A program made the translations under genes and the position numbers. Source: Lachnospiraceae bacterium JLR.KK002 (GTDB lineage Bacteria > Bacillota > Clostridia > Lachnospirales > Lachnospiraceae). Taken from it: DNA of 64,000 bases. Where the stretch lies: NCBI GenBank assembly GCA_036941025.1, contig JAYMNP010000001.1:3764001-3828000 (forward strand), in the 5' to 3' direction. The notes under the pieces were generated by a model that made no database searches, had not been told where the DNA came from, and saw only the letters and a program-made list of their open reading frames with translations. Numbering within the stretch: the first letter of the stretch is position 1; the number at the start of each line of letters is the position of its first letter. Positions 24,870 to 35,321 of this stretch are shown here, piece by piece.

Positions 24870-24892
24870 TACCATGAAAGGAGGACTTAACA

Positions 24893-25513
24893 ATGGCTAA
24901 CGTAGCTATTTATAATATGGAAGGCAACGAAGTTGGAAGCCTTGAGCTGAGTGATGCGGTGTTTGGCGTGGAAGTCAACGAGCATCTGGTACACATGGCA
25001 GTAGTACAGCAGCTCGCAAACAAACGTCAGGGAACGCAGAAAGCAAAGACACGTTCCGAAGTCCGCGGCGGCGGAAGAAAACCATGGAGACAGAAAGGAA
25101 CAGGACATGCAAGACAGGGTTCCATCCGTGCTCCTCAGTGGAAAGGCGGCGGCGTGGTATTCGCTCCGGTTCCAAGAGATTATTCCTTCAAATTAAATAA
25201 AAAGGAAAAGAGAGCGGCTCTGAAATCCGCACTGACTTCCAGAGTAAATAACAACAAATTTATTGTGGTAGACGAACTGAAACTGGATGAGATTAAAACC
25301 AGAAAGTTCAAAGAGATTCTGACCAACCTGAAAGTGAACAAAGCCCTTGTGATTTTGAATGACAATGACCAGAACGTGGTTATGTCAGCAAGAAATCTTC
25401 CGGCTGTAAAAACTGCACTGACCAATACCATCAATGTATATGATATTTTGAAATATGACACCGTAGTAGTAACCAGAGATGCGGTAGCAACCATCGAGGA
25501 GGTGTATGCATAA
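24893..25513 (+). CDS. rplD: 50S ribosomal protein L4
   Basis: This 206-residue protein has the L4 loop [20 protein letters not shown] that lines the exit tunnel, followed by the globular domain. L4 is the usual repressor of S10 operons, so the structured leader at 23540 may be its target (inference). It lies 23 bases after rplC. Confidence 0.97.
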   Translation: MANVAIYNMEGNEVGSLELSDAVFGVEVNEHLVHMAVVQQLANKRQGTQKAKTRSEVRGGGRKPWRQKGTGHARQGSIRAPQWKGGGVVFAPVPRDYSFKLNKKEKRAALKSALTSRVNNNKFIVVDELKLDEIKTRKFKEILTNLKVNKALVILNDNDQNVVMSARNLPAVKTALTNTINVYDILKYDTVVVTRDAVATIEEVYA

Positions 25514-25812
25514 TGGCAAATATAAAATATTATGACGTAATCCTCAGGCCGGTGATCACAGAGAAAAGCATGAACGCCATGGGCGAGAAGAAATATACGT
25601 TTCTGGTACATCCGGAAGCAAATAAATCCATGATAAAAGAAGCTGTGGAAAAGATGTTCGAGGGTACGAAAGTGAAGAAAGTAAACACTCTGAACGTGGG
25701 CGGCAAAAAGAAACGGAGAGGCATGGTAGCAGGTAAAACTGCCAAAACCAAGAAAGCAATCGTTCAGCTGACAGAAGACAGCAAGGAGATTGAGATTTTT
25801 GCAGGCCTGTAA
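25513..25812 (+). CDS. rplW: 50S ribosomal protein L23
   Basis: This 99-residue protein begins with [15 protein letters not shown] and contains the basic extension [11 protein letters not shown]. It forms the docking site for trigger factor and SRP at the tunnel exit. Its ATG overlaps the rplD stop (TAATG). Confidence 0.97.
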   Translation: MANIKYYDVILRPVITEKSMNAMGEKKYTFLVHPEANKSMIKEAVEKMFEGTKVKKVNTLNVGGKKKRRGMVAGKTAKTKKAIVQLTEDSKEIEIFAGL

Positions 25813-25851
25813 TCATGGAACATGAAGTGAAAAGATGAAAGGAGAAAAATC

Positions 25852-26697
25852 ATGGGAATTAAGACCTATAACCCATATACACCTTCCAGAAGGAATATGA
25901 CCAGTTCTGATTTCGCTGAAATCACTAAGAAAACCCCGGAGAAATCCCTGCTGGTTTCTTTACAGAAGCGTTCTGGTCGTAACAATCAGGGTAAAATTAC
26001 GGTAAGACATCGCGGCGGCGGCTCCAGAAGAAAATACAGAATCATTGATTTTAAGAGAAATAAAAAAGACGGAATTCCGGCAACTGTAATCGGAATTGAA
26101 TACGACCCAAACCGGACGGCAAACATTGCTCTGATCTGCTATGCAGACGGTGAAAAAGCATACATTATCGCTCCGGAAGGCCTGACCGACGGCATGAAGC
26201 TCATGAACGGGCCGGAAGCCGAGGTAAGAGTGGGTAACTGCCTGCCTCTGGAAAACATTCCCGTTGGTACGCAGGTACACAACATTGAACTGCACCCCGG
26301 TAAAGGCGGACAGCTTGTACGTTCCGCAGGAAACAGCGCTCAGCTTATGGCAAAAGAAGGCAAATATGCAACTTTAAGACTGCCTTCCGGCGAAATGAGA
26401 ATGGTGCCCATCAACTGCAGAGCAACTATCGGCGTGGTAGGAAACACAGACCACAACCTTGTAAAAATCGGTAAAGCAGGACGGAAGCGTCACATGGGTA
26501 TCCGACCCACCGTACGCGGTTCTGTTATGAACCCCAACGACCATCCGCATGGAGGTGGAGAAGGCAAGACCGGAATCGGACGTCCGGGCCCGTCTACTCC
26601 CTGGGGCAAACCTGCACTGGGTCTTAAGACCAGAAAGAAAAACAAGGCAAGCAATAAGCTCATTATAAGAAGAAGAGACGGAAGAGCATTAAAATAA
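25852..26697 (+). CDS. rplB: 50S ribosomal protein L2
   Basis: This 281-residue protein is needed for subunit joining and peptidyl transfer. It has the [21 protein letters not shown] segment and the C-terminal [13 protein letters not shown] loop with the conserved His near the catalytic centre. Typical length. Confidence 0.98.
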   Translation: MGIKTYNPYTPSRRNMTSSDFAEITKKTPEKSLLVSLQKRSGRNNQGKITVRHRGGGSRRKYRIIDFKRNKKDGIPATVIGIEYDPNRTANIALICYADGEKAYIIAPEGLTDGMKLMNGPEAEVRVGNCLPLENIPVGTQVHNIELHPGKGGQLVRSAGNSAQLMAKEGKYATLRLPSGEMRMVPINCRATIGVVGNTDHNLVKIGKAGRKRHMGIRPTVRGSVMNPNDHPHGGGEGKTGIGRPGPSTPWGKPALGLKTRKKNKASNKLIIRRRDGRALK

Positions 26698-26769
26698 TCA
26701 GAATAACTGAAATGCTTAAAATAAGGGAATACCCGGCAGAGCGGGATTAATATTCAGGAGGTTGAATTT

Positions 26770-27051
26770 ATGGGTCGTTCACTGAAAAAAGGACCATTTG
26801 CTGATGCAAGTTTATTGAAAAAAGTAGATGCCATGAACGCAGCAGGCGAAAAAAGCGTGATCAAGACATGGTCCCGCCGTTCTACGATTTTTCCACAGTT
26901 CGTAGGCCATACATTTGCAGTACATGACGGAAGAAAGCATGTGCCTGTATATGTAACGGAAGACATGGTTGGACATAAACTGGGCGAGTTCGTGGCAACA
27001 AGAACTTACCGTGGACACGGAAAAGACGAGAAGAAATCGAAAGTCCGTTAA
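26770..27051 (+). CDS. rpsS: 30S ribosomal protein S19
   Basis: This 93-residue protein binds the 16S rRNA head together with S13. It starts [11 protein letters not shown] and contains [15 protein letters not shown]. It lies 72 bases after rplB, with GGAGG before its ATG. Confidence 0.97.
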   Translation: MGRSLKKGPFADASLLKKVDAMNAAGEKSVIKTWSRRSTIFPQFVGHTFAVHDGRKHVPVYVTEDMVGHKLGEFVATRTYRGHGKDEKKSKVR

Positions 27052-27081
27052 TTAAGGATTCAGGAAGGAGGTTCCAAACCC

Positions 27082-27468
27082 ATGGCGAAAGGACACAGAA
27101 GTCAAATTAAGAGAGAAAGAAACGCGCAGAAAGATACCAGACCGTCAGCAAAGTTATCTTATGCAAGGGTATCTGTTCAGAAAGCCTGCTTCGTACTTGA
27201 CGCAATCCGCGGAAAAGACGTACGGACTGCACTGGCAATTCTGGCGTATAATCCAAGATACGCATCCGGCGTAATAGAGAAACTGCTGAAATCTGCAATT
27301 GCCAATGCGGAAAATAACAACGGCATGAACACAGAGAATCTTTATATTGCAGAATGCTATGCAAACAAAGGACCAACAATGAAGAGAGTCAGACCGAGAG
27401 CACAGGGAAGAGCTTACAGAATCGAAAAGAGAATGAGCCACATTACAATTGTGCTTGATGAAAGATAG
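27082..27468 (+). CDS. rplV: 50S ribosomal protein L22
   Basis: This 128-residue protein lines the exit tunnel. It shows [21 protein letters not shown] and the C-terminal hairpin ([17 protein letters not shown]) that forms the tunnel constriction and is a macrolide resistance site. Thirty bases separate it from rpsS. Confidence 0.97.
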   Translation: MAKGHRSQIKRERNAQKDTRPSAKLSYARVSVQKACFVLDAIRGKDVRTALAILAYNPRYASGVIEKLLKSAIANAENNNGMNTENLYIAECYANKGPTMKRVRPRAQGRAYRIEKRMSHITIVLDER

Positions 27469-27478
27469 GAGGGCGAAC

Positions 27479-28135
27479 ATGGGACAGAAAGTAAATCCTC
27501 ATGGTTTAAGAGTTGGAATTATCAAAGACTGGGACTCTAAATGGTATGCAGAAGGTGATTTTGCGGATTTTCTGGTAGAAGACTACAATATCAGAACATT
27601 TCTGAAAAAGAAATTATATGCATCAGGAGTTTCCAAAATTGAGATAGAGAGAGCTTCCGACCGGGTAAAGGTAATCCTTTATACCGCAAAACCAGGTGTG
27701 GTAATCGGAAAAGGCGGAGCTGAAATTGAAAAAGTAAAGGCAGAACTTCAGAAATTTACAGATAAAAAACTGGTAGTAGACATCAAAGAAGTAAAACGGC
27801 CGGACAAAGACGCTCAGTTAGTAGCAGAAAACATTGCCCTTCAGTTAGAGAACCGTGTTTCTTTCCGAAGAGCCATGAAATCCTGCATGGGCAGAAGTAT
27901 GAAAGCCGGAGCACTGGGAATCAAGAGTTCCGTATCCGGACGTCTGGGCGGCGCCGACATGGCACGTACTGAATTTTACAGTGAGGGAACCATTCCCCTT
28001 CAGACATTAAGAGCAGACATCGACTATGGATTCGCCGAAGCAGATACCACTTACGGAAAAGTCGGAGTAAAGGTATGGATTTACAAAGGCGAGATCCTTC
28101 CAACAAAAGACACAAAGGAAGGGAGCGATAAATAA
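27479..28135 (+). CDS. rpsC: 30S ribosomal protein S3
   Basis: This 218-residue protein has a KH domain ([15 protein letters not shown]) and a C-terminal S3 domain ([20 protein letters not shown]). It helps unwind mRNA at the entry channel. The start at 27479 ([12 protein letters not shown]) follows AGGAGGGCGAAC; an upstream in-frame ATG overlaps rplV and is unlikely. Confidence 0.97.
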   Translation: MGQKVNPHGLRVGIIKDWDSKWYAEGDFADFLVEDYNIRTFLKKKLYASGVSKIEIERASDRVKVILYTAKPGVVIGKGGAEIEKVKAELQKFTDKKLVVDIKEVKRPDKDAQLVAENIALQLENRVSFRRAMKSCMGRSMKAGALGIKSSVSGRLGGADMARTEFYSEGTIPLQTLRADIDYGFAEADTTYGKVGVKVWIYKGEILPTKDTKEGSDK

Positions 28136-28575
28136 TGTTAATGCCAAAAAGAGTAAAACGCCGTAAACAGTTCCGTGGTTCCATGGCAGGCAAGGCGTTA
28201 AGAGGTAATAAAATTACAAACGGAGAATACGGTATCGTATCTTTAGAGCCCTGCTGGATTAAATCCAATCAGATAGAAGCAGCCCGTATCGCAATGACAC
28301 GTTATATCAAGCGTGGCGGTAAAGTCTGGATTAAAATTTTCCCGGACAAACCGGTAACCGCAAAACCGGCAGAAACCCGTATGGGTTCCGGAAAAGGAAC
28401 ATTGGAATATTGGGTAGCAGTTGTGAAGCCAGGACGTGTTTTATTTGAAATCTCCGGTGTGCCGGAAGAAACAGCGCGTGAAGCACTGCGTCTTGCCACA
28501 CATAAATTGCCCTGTAAATGTAAAGTAGTTTCACGAGCAGACTTAGAAGGCGGTGAGTCAAATGAAAACCAGTAA
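28135..28575 (+). CDS. rplP: 50S ribosomal protein L16
   Basis: This 146-residue protein starts [14 protein letters not shown] and contains [19 protein letters not shown]. It contacts tRNA at the A site. Its ATG overlaps the rpsC stop (TAATG). Confidence 0.97.
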   Translation: MLMPKRVKRRKQFRGSMAGKALRGNKITNGEYGIVSLEPCWIKSNQIEAARIAMTRYIKRGGKVWIKIFPDKPVTAKPAETRMGSGKGTLEYWVAVVKPGRVLFEISGVPEETAREALRLATHKLPCKCKVVSRADLEGGESNENQ

Positions 28576-28768
28576 TTATGTAAATGAATTGAGAGAAGCG
28601 TCCGTAGAGACCCTGCAGGAGCAGCTGGTAGCTGCAAAGAAAGAACTTTTTAATTTAAGATTCCAGAATGCAACGAATCAGTTAGATAATACGGGAAGGA
28701 TCAAAGAGGTTCGTAAAAATATTGCCAGGATTCAGACGATAATCACAGAGAAGGCAAAAGAAGCGTGA
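28562..28768 (+). CDS. rpmC: 50S ribosomal protein L29
   Basis: This 68-residue two-helix protein lies near the tunnel exit ([18 protein letters not shown] motif). The ATG at 28562 lies inside the end of rplP (14-base overlap); a GTG three codons upstream is a weaker alternative. Confidence 0.93.
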   Translation: MKTSNYVNELREASVETLQEQLVAAKKELFNLRFQNATNQLDNTGRIKEVRKNIARIQTIITEKAKEA

Positions 28769-28784
28769 AAGGAGAACCCATATC

Positions 28785-29042
28785 GTGGAAGAAAGAAATC
28801 TTAGAAAAACACGTACCGGTGTTGTTGTAAGCGACAAGATGAATAAAACCATCGTAGTTGCTGTAAGAGACAATGTAAGACACCCTCTTTACAACAAAAT
28901 CGTAAAAAAGACTTATAAATTAAAAGCTCATGACGAAAACAACGAATGCAAAATCGGAGATACTGTGAAAGTAATGGAAACAAGGCCTTTATCCAAAGAC
29001 AAGAGATGGAGACTTGTGGAAATCATTGAAAGAGCGAAATAA
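28785..29042 (+). CDS. rpsQ: 30S ribosomal protein S17
   Basis: This 85-residue OB-fold protein is an early 16S rRNA binder ([16 protein letters not shown], then [14 protein letters not shown]). It uses a GTG start after AAGGAGAA. Sixteen bases separate it from rpmC. Confidence 0.96.
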   Translation: MEERNLRKTRTGVVVSDKMNKTIVVAVRDNVRHPLYNKIVKKTYKLKAHDENNECKIGDTVKVMETRPLSKDKRWRLVEIIERAK

Positions 29043-29056
29043 AGGAGGCTACCGGC

Positions 29057-29425
29057 ATGATTCAACAGGAAAGCAGACTGAAAGTAGCCGATAATACAGG
29101 AGCAAAAGAAATCCTCTGCATCCGTGTTATGGGCGGTTCTACAAGAAGATATGCAAATATCGGAGATATCATCACTGCTACGGTTAAAGATGCAACACCA
29201 GGCGGCGTTGTTAAAAAAGGCGATGTGGTAAAAGCTGTAGTAGTTCGGACGAAAAAAGGTGCTCGTCGTAAAGACGGTTCTTATATCAAATTTGACGAAA
29301 ATGCGGCTGTTATCATCAAAGATGACAAGACCCCAAGAGGAACCCGTATCTTTGGACCAGTTGCCAGAGAGCTTCGTGAAAAACAGTTTATGAAAATTGT
29401 TTCCTTAGCTCCGGAAGTATTATAG
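29057..29425 (+). CDS. rplN: 50S ribosomal protein L14
   Basis: This 122-residue protein has the classic start ([18 protein letters not shown]) and [14 protein letters not shown]. It forms intersubunit bridges and is the docking site for RsfS. Confidence 0.98.
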   Translation: MIQQESRLKVADNTGAKEILCIRVMGGSTRRYANIGDIITATVKDATPGGVVKKGDVVKAVVVRTKKGARRKDGSYIKFDENAAVIIKDDKTPRGTRIFGPVARELREKQFMKIVSLAPEVL

Positions 29426-29438
29426 GAGGTGTGGGTCT

Positions 29439-29750
29439 ATGGCAACATTAAAGATTAAAAAAGGCGACCTTGTGAAGGTAATCGCCGGAAAAGATAAAGA
29501 CAAAGAAGGCAAGGTAATTTCAATCAACCGAAAGAACCATACGGTACTGGTGGAAGGCATCAACATGATTACCAAACACACCAAACCAAGTATGGCAAAT
29601 CAGCAGGGCGGTATCGTTCATCAGGAAGGACCCCTTGATATTTCCAACGTAATGTACGTTCACAAAGGAAAACCCACCCGTGTGGGCTTTAAAATGGACG
29701 GGGACAAAAAAGTACGTTTTGCCAAATCCACCGGCGAAGTGATTGATTAA
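29439..29750 (+). CDS. rplX: 50S ribosomal protein L24
   Basis: This 103-residue protein starts with a KOW motif ([18 protein letters not shown]). It initiates large-subunit assembly. Thirteen bases after rplN, with GGAGG at the start. Confidence 0.97.
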   Translation: MATLKIKKGDLVKVIAGKDKDKEGKVISINRKNHTVLVEGINMITKHTKPSMANQQGGIVHQEGPLDISNVMYVHKGKPTRVGFKMDGDKKVRFAKSTGEVID

Positions 29751-29773
29751 TTCAGGAGAGGAGGTCCATTCAG

Positions 29774-30319
29774 TTGAGTAGCAGATTAAAAGAAATTTAT
29801 CAGAACGAAATCGTAGACGCTCTGATGAAAAAATTCGGATATAAAAATGTTCTGGAAGTACCGAAAATTGAAAAAGTAGTCATCAACATGGGTGTTGGTG
29901 AAGCAAAAGAAAACGTAAAACTCCTTGATGCGGCAGTAAAAGACCTGGAAATCATCACCGGTCAGAAGGCTGTTATCACCAAAGCAAAGAATTCCATCGC
30001 GAACTTCAAAATCAGAGAGGGAATGCCAATCGGATGCAAGGTAACCTTACGGGGCGACAAAATGTATGAGTTTGTTGACCGTCTGATTAACCTGGCACTG
30101 CCCCGTGTACGTGACTTCCGCGGCGTGAATCCAAATGCATTTGACGGAAGAGGAAATTATGCCCTTGGAATCAGAGAACAGCTTATTTTCCCGGAAATCG
30201 AGTATGATAAGATTGATAAAATCCGCGGTATGGACGTTGTATTTGTAACAACAGCCAAAACAGACGAGGAAGCCCGCGAATTACTGACACAGTTCAATAT
30301 GCCATTTGCAAAACAGTAA
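29774..30319 (+). CDS. rplE: 50S ribosomal protein L5
   Basis: This 181-residue 5S rRNA-binding protein shows [16 protein letters not shown] and the [20 protein letters not shown]-terminus. It uses a TTG start preceded by AGGAGAGGAGG, which is uncommon among its neighbours and could lower its translation. Confidence 0.95.
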   Translation: MSSRLKEIYQNEIVDALMKKFGYKNVLEVPKIEKVVINMGVGEAKENVKLLDAAVKDLEIITGQKAVITKAKNSIANFKIREGMPIGCKVTLRGDKMYEFVDRLINLALPRVRDFRGVNPNAFDGRGNYALGIREQLIFPEIEYDKIDKIRGMDVVFVTTAKTDEEARELLTQFNMPFAKQ

Positions 30320-30332
30320 GGAGGGAATTTCA

Positions 30333-30518
30333 ATGGCAAAAACAGCAATGAAAATCAAACAGCAGCGTAAACAGAAATTCTCTACCAGAGAATACAGCCG
30401 CTGCAGAATTTGTGGACGTCCACATGCATATCTGAGAAAATACGGAATCTGCAGAATCTGCTTCCGTGAATTAGCATATAAAGGACAGATCCCAGGAGTG
30501 AAAAAGGCGTCCTGGTAG
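30333..30518 (+). CDS. rpsN: 30S ribosomal protein S14, zinc type
   Basis: This 61-residue short S14 has two CxxC pairs (CRICGRPH and CRICFRE) that bind zinc, the C+ form typical of Firmicutes. The ATG at 30333 follows AAGGAGGG; an earlier in-frame ATG belongs to the rplE tail. A zinc-free paralogue elsewhere is possible. Confidence 0.95.
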   Translation: MAKTAMKIKQQRKQKFSTREYSRCRICGRPHAYLRKYGICRICFRELAYKGQIPGVKKASW

Positions 30519-30537
30519 TAAAGGAGGAAAATATATC

Positions 30538-30939
30538 ATGACTATAAATGATCCGATTGCAGATATGCTTACAAGAATCCGTAATGCAAATACTGCGAAA
30601 CATGATACAGTTGATGTTCCGGCTTCCAAGATGAAAGTTGCAATTGCCAACATTCTTGTGGACGAAGGTTATATTACAAAATATGATATTGTGGAAGACG
30701 GCAACTTCAAAACCATTCGTATTACCTTAAAATACGGCAAAGACAAAAACGAAAAAATCATTACCGGACTGAAAAGAATTTCCAAACCGGGACTTCGCGT
30801 ATATGCCGGCAAAAATGAAATCCCGAAGGTTCTCGGCGGACTTGGAATCGCAATTCTTTCCACCAATCAGGGTGTTGTAACAGATAAAGAAGCAAGAAAA
30901 TTAGCAGTAGGCGGCGAAGTGCTGGCCTATGTATGGTAG
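30538..30939 (+). CDS. rpsH: 30S ribosomal protein S8
   Basis: This 133-residue protein ([14 protein letters not shown] start, [16 protein letters not shown] end) binds the central 16S domain and is the classic spc operon repressor in E. coli. It is followed by an unusually long repeat-bearing gap before rplF. Confidence 0.97.
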   Translation: MTINDPIADMLTRIRNANTAKHDTVDVPASKMKVAIANILVDEGYITKYDIVEDGNFKTIRITLKYGKDKNEKIITGLKRISKPGLRVYAGKNEIPKVLGGLGIAILSTNQGVVTDKEARKLAVGGEVLAYVW

Positions 30940-31150
30940 GCATTGAGCACTTGGTGACACATTGAACACTTAGCGAGGGATGCCGAGCTTAGTGAGAAAG
31001 CGGATACTCGTAACGAAGTAGAGAGTATCTTCATTGAAAGAAACTTAGTGCGAAAGCCGTTCCCGAGACTTGGCGGTGACGAGCCGGTTTTTGGCGAAGG
31101 CAGCGCGTTAGTCGAGTGGAACTCTCACAGCCTATAAAAAACAATAAATT
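30940..31150. repeat. Repeat-bearing spacer between rpsH and rplF
   Basis: About 225 bases separate rpsH and rplF, where most relatives have 10-30. The spacer holds degenerate copies of an ACTTAGTGNGAAAG-like unit (near 30977, 31000, 31047 and 31067) and a GATACTC/GAGTATC hairpin (near 31010-31030). Its first bases, GTAGGCATTGAGCACTT, recur directly after rpsM at 42570. No gene is supported here. Confidence 0.6.
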
Positions 31151-31166
31151 ACAGGAGGGTACGGGC

Positions 31167-31706
31167 ATGTCACGAATCGGAAGAATGCCAATCGCAGTAC
31201 CTGCAGGCGTTACTGTAGATATTGCAGAAAATAATCATGTGACTGTAAAAGGTCCGAAGGGAACTCTTGAGAGAACCCTTCCAACAGAAATGGAAATCAA
31301 ATTAGAAGGTTCTGAAATCACTGTAACCAGACCCAACGACTTGAAGAAAATGAAGTCTTTACACGGTCTGACCAGAACCCTGATTAACAATATGGTAGTG
31401 GGCGTAACCAATGGTTACACCAAAGAGCTGGAAGTAAACGGTGTTGGTTACAGAGCATCCAAATCCGGCAAAGAATTAACTTTGAACCTGGGATATTCCC
31501 ATCCGGTTGTTATGACGGACCCGGAGGGCCTGGAGTCCAAAGTAGAAGGAAACAAAATTACGGTTTCCGGAATTGATAAAGAGAAAGTCGGCCAGTACGC
31601 AGCGGAAATCAGAGACAAGAGAAGACCTGAACCTTATAAGGGCAAAGGTATCAAATATGTGGATGAGGTTATCAGGCGTAAGGTTGGTAAGACCGGTAAA
31701 AAATAA
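31167..31706 (+). CDS. rplF: 50S ribosomal protein L6
   Basis: This 179-residue protein has the [14 protein letters not shown] start and the conserved [13 protein letters not shown] end. It forms part of the factor-binding stalk base. The ATG at 31167 follows AGGAGGGT; the frame extends 17 codons upstream without a ribosome site. Confidence 0.97.
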   Translation: MSRIGRMPIAVPAGVTVDIAENNHVTVKGPKGTLERTLPTEMEIKLEGSEITVTRPNDLKKMKSLHGLTRTLINNMVVGVTNGYTKELEVNGVGYRASKSGKELTLNLGYSHPVVMTDPEGLESKVEGNKITVSGIDKEKVGQYAAEIRDKRRPEPYKGKGIKYVDEVIRRKVGKTGKK

Positions 31707-31725
31707 TTAAAGGAGGAACAAAAAA

Positions 31726-32094
31726 ATGGTTAATAAGAAATCAAGAGCAGAAGTCCGTATGAAAAAACACAGAAGAATTCGTAATCGTTTCTCCGGTACA
31801 GCCGAAAGACCACGTTTAGCTGTGTTTCGAAGCAATAACCATATGTATGCACAGGTAATTGACGATACAGCAGGAAATACCATCGTTTCCGCGTCTACTC
31901 TTCAGAAAGATGTAAAAGCTGAACTGGAAAAGACCAACAATGTGGATGCAGCGGCACACCTTGGAACCGTAATCGCAAAACGGGCGCTGGAAAAAGGCAT
32001 TACAACCGTTGTCTTCGACAGAGGTGGTTATATCTATCAGGGCAAGATTAAGGCTTTGGCTGATGCGGCAAGAGAAGCCGGATTAGACTTTTAA
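31726..32094 (+). CDS. rplR: 50S ribosomal protein L18
   Basis: This 122-residue 5S rRNA-binding protein shows [20 protein letters not shown] and a typical end ([11 protein letters not shown]). GGAGG lies before the ATG, 19 bases after rplF. Confidence 0.97.
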   Translation: MVNKKSRAEVRMKKHRRIRNRFSGTAERPRLAVFRSNNHMYAQVIDDTAGNTIVSASTLQKDVKAELEKTNNVDAAAHLGTVIAKRALEKGITTVVFDRGGYIYQGKIKALADAAREAGLDF

Positions 32095-32111
32095 TAGGAG
32101 GAGACAAATAC

Positions 32112-32621
32112 ATGAAACGTACAATTATTGATGCTGGTCAATTGGAATTAACAGAAAAAGTAGTATCAATCAAACGTGTAACAAAGGTTGTAAAGGGCGG
32201 ACGTAACATGCGTTTTACAGCTTTGGTTGTTGTTGGCGACAGCAATGGTCATGTAGGTGCAGGTTTAGGAAAAGCAACGGAAATTCCCGAAGCAATCCGC
32301 AAAGGGAAAGAAGACGCAATCAAGAAACTGATTTCTGTAAAATTAGATGATAACAACAGTATTACTCATGATATCACCGGAAAACATACCGGTGCGTCCG
32401 TACTGTTAAAGAGAGCTCCCGAAGGTACCGGTGTAATTGCCGGCGGTCCGGCACGTAGCGTATGCGAGCTGGCCGGAATCAAAAACATCCGTACAAAATC
32501 TCTGGGCTCCAACAACAAGCAGAACGTAGTTCTTGCTACGATTAATGCTTTAAGTCAGTTGAAATCTCCGGAAGAGGTAGCAAAACTCCGCGGTAAATCT
32601 GTAGAAGAGATACTCGGTTAA
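32112..32621 (+). CDS. rpsE: 30S ribosomal protein S5
   Basis: This 169-residue protein has an S5 dsRNA-binding domain ([21 protein letters not shown] region) and the C-terminal [11 protein letters not shown] segment. It supports decoding fidelity and mRNA unwinding. Confidence 0.97.
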   Translation: MKRTIIDAGQLELTEKVVSIKRVTKVVKGGRNMRFTALVVVGDSNGHVGAGLGKATEIPEAIRKGKEDAIKKLISVKLDDNNSITHDITGKHTGASVLLKRAPEGTGVIAGGPARSVCELAGIKNIRTKSLGSNNKQNVVLATINALSQLKSPEEVAKLRGKSVEEILG

Positions 32622-32635
32622 GGAGGATATGAAAA

Positions 32636-32818
32636 ATGGCAGAGAAATTAAAAATCACCCTTGTGAAATCCCCAATCGGCGCGGTACCAAAGAACCGTAA
32701 GACAGTAGAAGCACTGGGTCTGAGAAAATTAAACCACAGTGTGGAAATGCCCGATAACGCAGCAGTCAGAGGGATGGTAAGACAGGTAAAACATTTAGTG
32801 AAAGTAGAAGAAATCTAA
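32636..32818 (+). CDS. rpmD: 50S ribosomal protein L30
   Basis: This 60-residue protein has the L30 core ([20 protein letters not shown]). Standard position between rpsE and rplO, with AGGAGG upstream. Confidence 0.96.
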   Translation: MAEKLKITLVKSPIGAVPKNRKTVEALGLRKLNHSVEMPDNAAVRGMVRQVKHLVKVEEI

Positions 32819-32841
32819 GAGAACAGTAAGGAGGTGTCAAC

Positions 32842-33285
32842 ATGGACTTATCAAATTTAAAACCGGCAGCAGGTTCAAAGCACAGCAATAATTTCAGAAG
32901 AGGCCGCGGTCATGGTTCCGGAAATGGTAAGACAGCAGGTAAGGGACACAAAGGTCAGAAGGCTCGTTCCGGAGCACCGAGACCAGGATTTGAAGGCGGT
33001 CAGATGCCTTTATACAGGAGAATCCCCAAACGCGGATTTACCAACATCAATTCAAAAGATATCGTTACAGTGAATCTGGAAGTTCTGGAAGAAAAATTTG
33101 AAGACAATGCAGTGGTAACGATAGAAGCATTATTGGAGCAGGGAATCATTAAGAAACCGAGAGACGGTGTGAAAATCCTTGGAAGAGGAGAGCTTACCAA
33201 GAAGCTGACCGTACAGGTAAATGCGTTCAGTGAAGGCGCAAAAGAAAAGATTGAAGCTCTTGGTGGAAAAGCAGAGGTGATCTAA
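32842..33285 (+). CDS. rplO: 50S ribosomal protein L15
   Basis: This 147-residue late-assembly protein has a glycine-rich basic N-terminus ([20 protein letters not shown]) and a globular C-terminal domain. Its last base overlaps the secY start. Confidence 0.97.
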   Translation: MDLSNLKPAAGSKHSNNFRRGRGHGSGNGKTAGKGHKGQKARSGAPRPGFEGGQMPLYRRIPKRGFTNINSKDIVTVNLEVLEEKFEDNAVVTIEALLEQGIIKKPRDGVKILGRGELTKKLTVQVNAFSEGAKEKIEALGGKAEVI

Positions 33286-34604
33286 TGCTGGAGACACTCC
33301 GCAATGCATTTAAAATAAAAGATATCAGGAATCGTATTTTCTATACGATGGCAATGCTGGTGATTATCCGTATCGGCTCCCAGCTTCCCCTTCCTGGTGT
33401 AAAAGGCGATGTCATTGCAAACTGGTTTGCAGCCCAGGGAACCGACGCACTGAACTTTTTTGACGCCATCACGGGCGGTTCCTTTGAACAGATGTCAGTA
33501 TTTGCACTGAATATCACGCCGTATATCACATCTTCCATCATTATGCAGCTTCTTACCATAGCCATACCGAAGCTGGAAGAAATGCAGAAAGACGGAGAAG
33601 ATGGAAGAAAAAAGATTGCAGAGATTACACGTTATGTAACGGTTGCCCTTGCACTGATTCAGTCCATTGCCATGGCCATCGGGTTTGGCCGGGGCGGATA
33701 TCTGGATAAGTTTGACGCACCCCACGTCATCATGATGGTGACCGGCCTGACCGCAGGTTCTGCAGTTCTGATGTGGATTGGCGAGCGGATTACGGAGCAT
33801 GGCGTGGGAAATGGTATTTCCATCGTGCTGGTAATCAATATTATTTCCCGGATTCCGGAAGATTTGATGACCCTTTACACCCAGTTTATTGCAAACGCTC
33901 CCAACGTGGGAAATGCAATTATCGCGGCAGCGGTAATTCTGGCAGTCATTCTGGTTACTGTGGTATTCGTTATTATTCTGCAGGATGGAGAGCGCAGGAT
34001 TCCGGTACAGTACAGTAAGAAAATTCAGGGCCGGAGACAGGTGGGCGGCCAGTCCAGCCATATTCCCCTGAAGGTAAATACTGCCGGCGTAATCCCTATT
34101 ATTTTTGCCCAGTCCATTATGCAGTTCCCGGTCATTATTGCAACCATTATGGGAAAAGGCCAGGGAACAGGAATCGGAAGCAAAATTCTCCACGGATTGT
34201 CCCAGTCCTACTGGTGTGATCCGGAAAACCCCATTTACAGTATCGGTTTGCTGGTGTACATTGTACTGGTTATTGCGTTTGCATATTTCTATACATCCAT
34301 CACCTTCAATCCGCTGGAAGTGGCAAATAATATGAAACGTCAGGGCGGGTTTATCCCAGGCATCAGACCTGGAAAACCAACCAGTGATTATCTGACGAAA
34401 ATTCTGAATTATATTGTGTTTATCGGAGCAGTTGGACTTATGATTGTTGCGGTTATTCCGATTTTCTTCAACGGAGTATTCAGCGCCAATGTGTCTTTCG
34501 GCGGAACATCTATTATCATTATAGTAGGTGTTGTCATCGAAACACTGAAACAGATTGAGTCCCAGATGCTGGTACGCTATTATAAAGGTTTTTTAAATGA
34601 CTGA
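33285..34604 (+). CDS. secY: Preprotein translocase channel SecY
   Basis: This 439-residue membrane protein has ten hydrophobic helices, the plug/pore start (LPLPGV), the ITEHGVGNGIS helix and the cytoplasmic loop with VQYSKKIQGRR that contacts SecA and ribosomes. It forms the Sec export channel with SecE and SecG. Its ATG overlaps the rplO stop. Confidence 0.98.
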   Translation: MLETLRNAFKIKDIRNRIFYTMAMLVIIRIGSQLPLPGVKGDVIANWFAAQGTDALNFFDAITGGSFEQMSVFALNITPYITSSIIMQLLTIAIPKLEEMQKDGEDGRKKIAEITRYVTVALALIQSIAMAIGFGRGGYLDKFDAPHVIMMVTGLTAGSAVLMWIGERITEHGVGNGISIVLVINIISRIPEDLMTLYTQFIANAPNVGNAIIAAAVILAVILVTVVFVIILQDGERRIPVQYSKKIQGRRQVGGQSSHIPLKVNTAGVIPIIFAQSIMQFPVIIATIMGKGQGTGIGSKILHGLSQSYWCDPENPIYSIGLLVYIVLVIAFAYFYTSITFNPLEVANNMKRQGGFIPGIRPGKPTSDYLTKILNYIVFIGAVGLMIVAVIPIFFNGVFSANVSFGGTSIIIIVGVVIETLKQIESQMLVRYYKGFLND

Positions 34605-34617
34605 TAAGTTATGACTA

Positions 34618-34646
34618 TGCCTGGCCTGTCTGCGGACGGCCAGGCA
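34618..34646 (+). other. Strong hairpin between secY and adk
   Basis: TGCCTGGCC (34618-34626) pairs perfectly with GGCCAGGCA (34638-34646) around an 11-base loop. There is no T run, so it is more likely an RNA-processing or attenuation element than a terminator. The adk ribosome site follows closely. Confidence 0.5.
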
Positions 34647-34673
34647 TTCAGAGTAAAAAAGGAGGAGACAGGT

Positions 34674-35318
34674 ATGAAGATTATTATGTTAGGAGCACCG
34701 GGAGCAGGAAAAGGAACACAGGCAAAACAGATTGCAGACAAATATTCCATTCCTCATATTTCTACCGGAGATATTTTCCGGGCCAACCTGAAAGCAGGCA
34801 CTGACCTTGGAAAAAAAGCAAAAGAGTACATGGATCAGGGGCTTCTGGTTCCTGATGAACTGACCTGCGATCTGGTTATGGACCGTATTGGACAGGAAGA
34901 CTGCAAAAACGGTTTTGTTCTGGACGGATTTCCAAGAACCATTCCCCAGGCGGAAGCACTGGATGCGGCCCTGGCAAAAATTAATGAAAAAATGGATTAT
35001 GCCATTGATGTGGACGTTCCCGACGAAAATATTATCAATAGAATGTCCGGAAGACGCGCATGTCTGAACTGCGGCGCAACTTATCATATCGTTTCCATCC
35101 CCACCAAAGTGGAAGGTATCTGTGATCGCTGCGGCAACAAAGTAGTACTGAGAGACGACGACCAGCCGGAAACGGTAAAGAAACGTCTGGATGTTTACCA
35201 TGAACAGACACAGCCATTGATTGATTATTACAAAAAACAGAATATTTTAAAGACCGTAGACGGAACCCAGCCAATGGAAGATGTATTTGGTGCCATTGTG
35301 GGAATTTTAGGAGCGTAA
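34674..35318 (+). CDS. adk: Adenylate kinase, zinc-lid type
   Basis: This 214-residue enzyme interconverts AMP, ADP and ATP. It has P-loop [10 protein letters not shown] and a lid with two Cys pairs (CLNCGATYH and CDRCG) for zinc, typical of Firmicutes. The start at 34674 follows AAGGAGGAGA. Confidence 0.97.
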   Translation: MKIIMLGAPGAGKGTQAKQIADKYSIPHISTGDIFRANLKAGTDLGKKAKEYMDQGLLVPDELTCDLVMDRIGQEDCKNGFVLDGFPRTIPQAEALDAALAKINEKMDYAIDVDVPDENIINRMSGRRACLNCGATYHIVSIPTKVEGICDRCGNKVVLRDDDQPETVKKRLDVYHEQTQPLIDYYKKQNILKTVDGTQPMEDVFGAIVGILGA

Positions 35319-35321
35319 AAA

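Noticed and set aside
34618..34646. secY-adk hairpin as a terminator
   Set aside because: No T run follows, and adk starts 28 bases later with a strong ribosome site in a normally co-transcribed operon.
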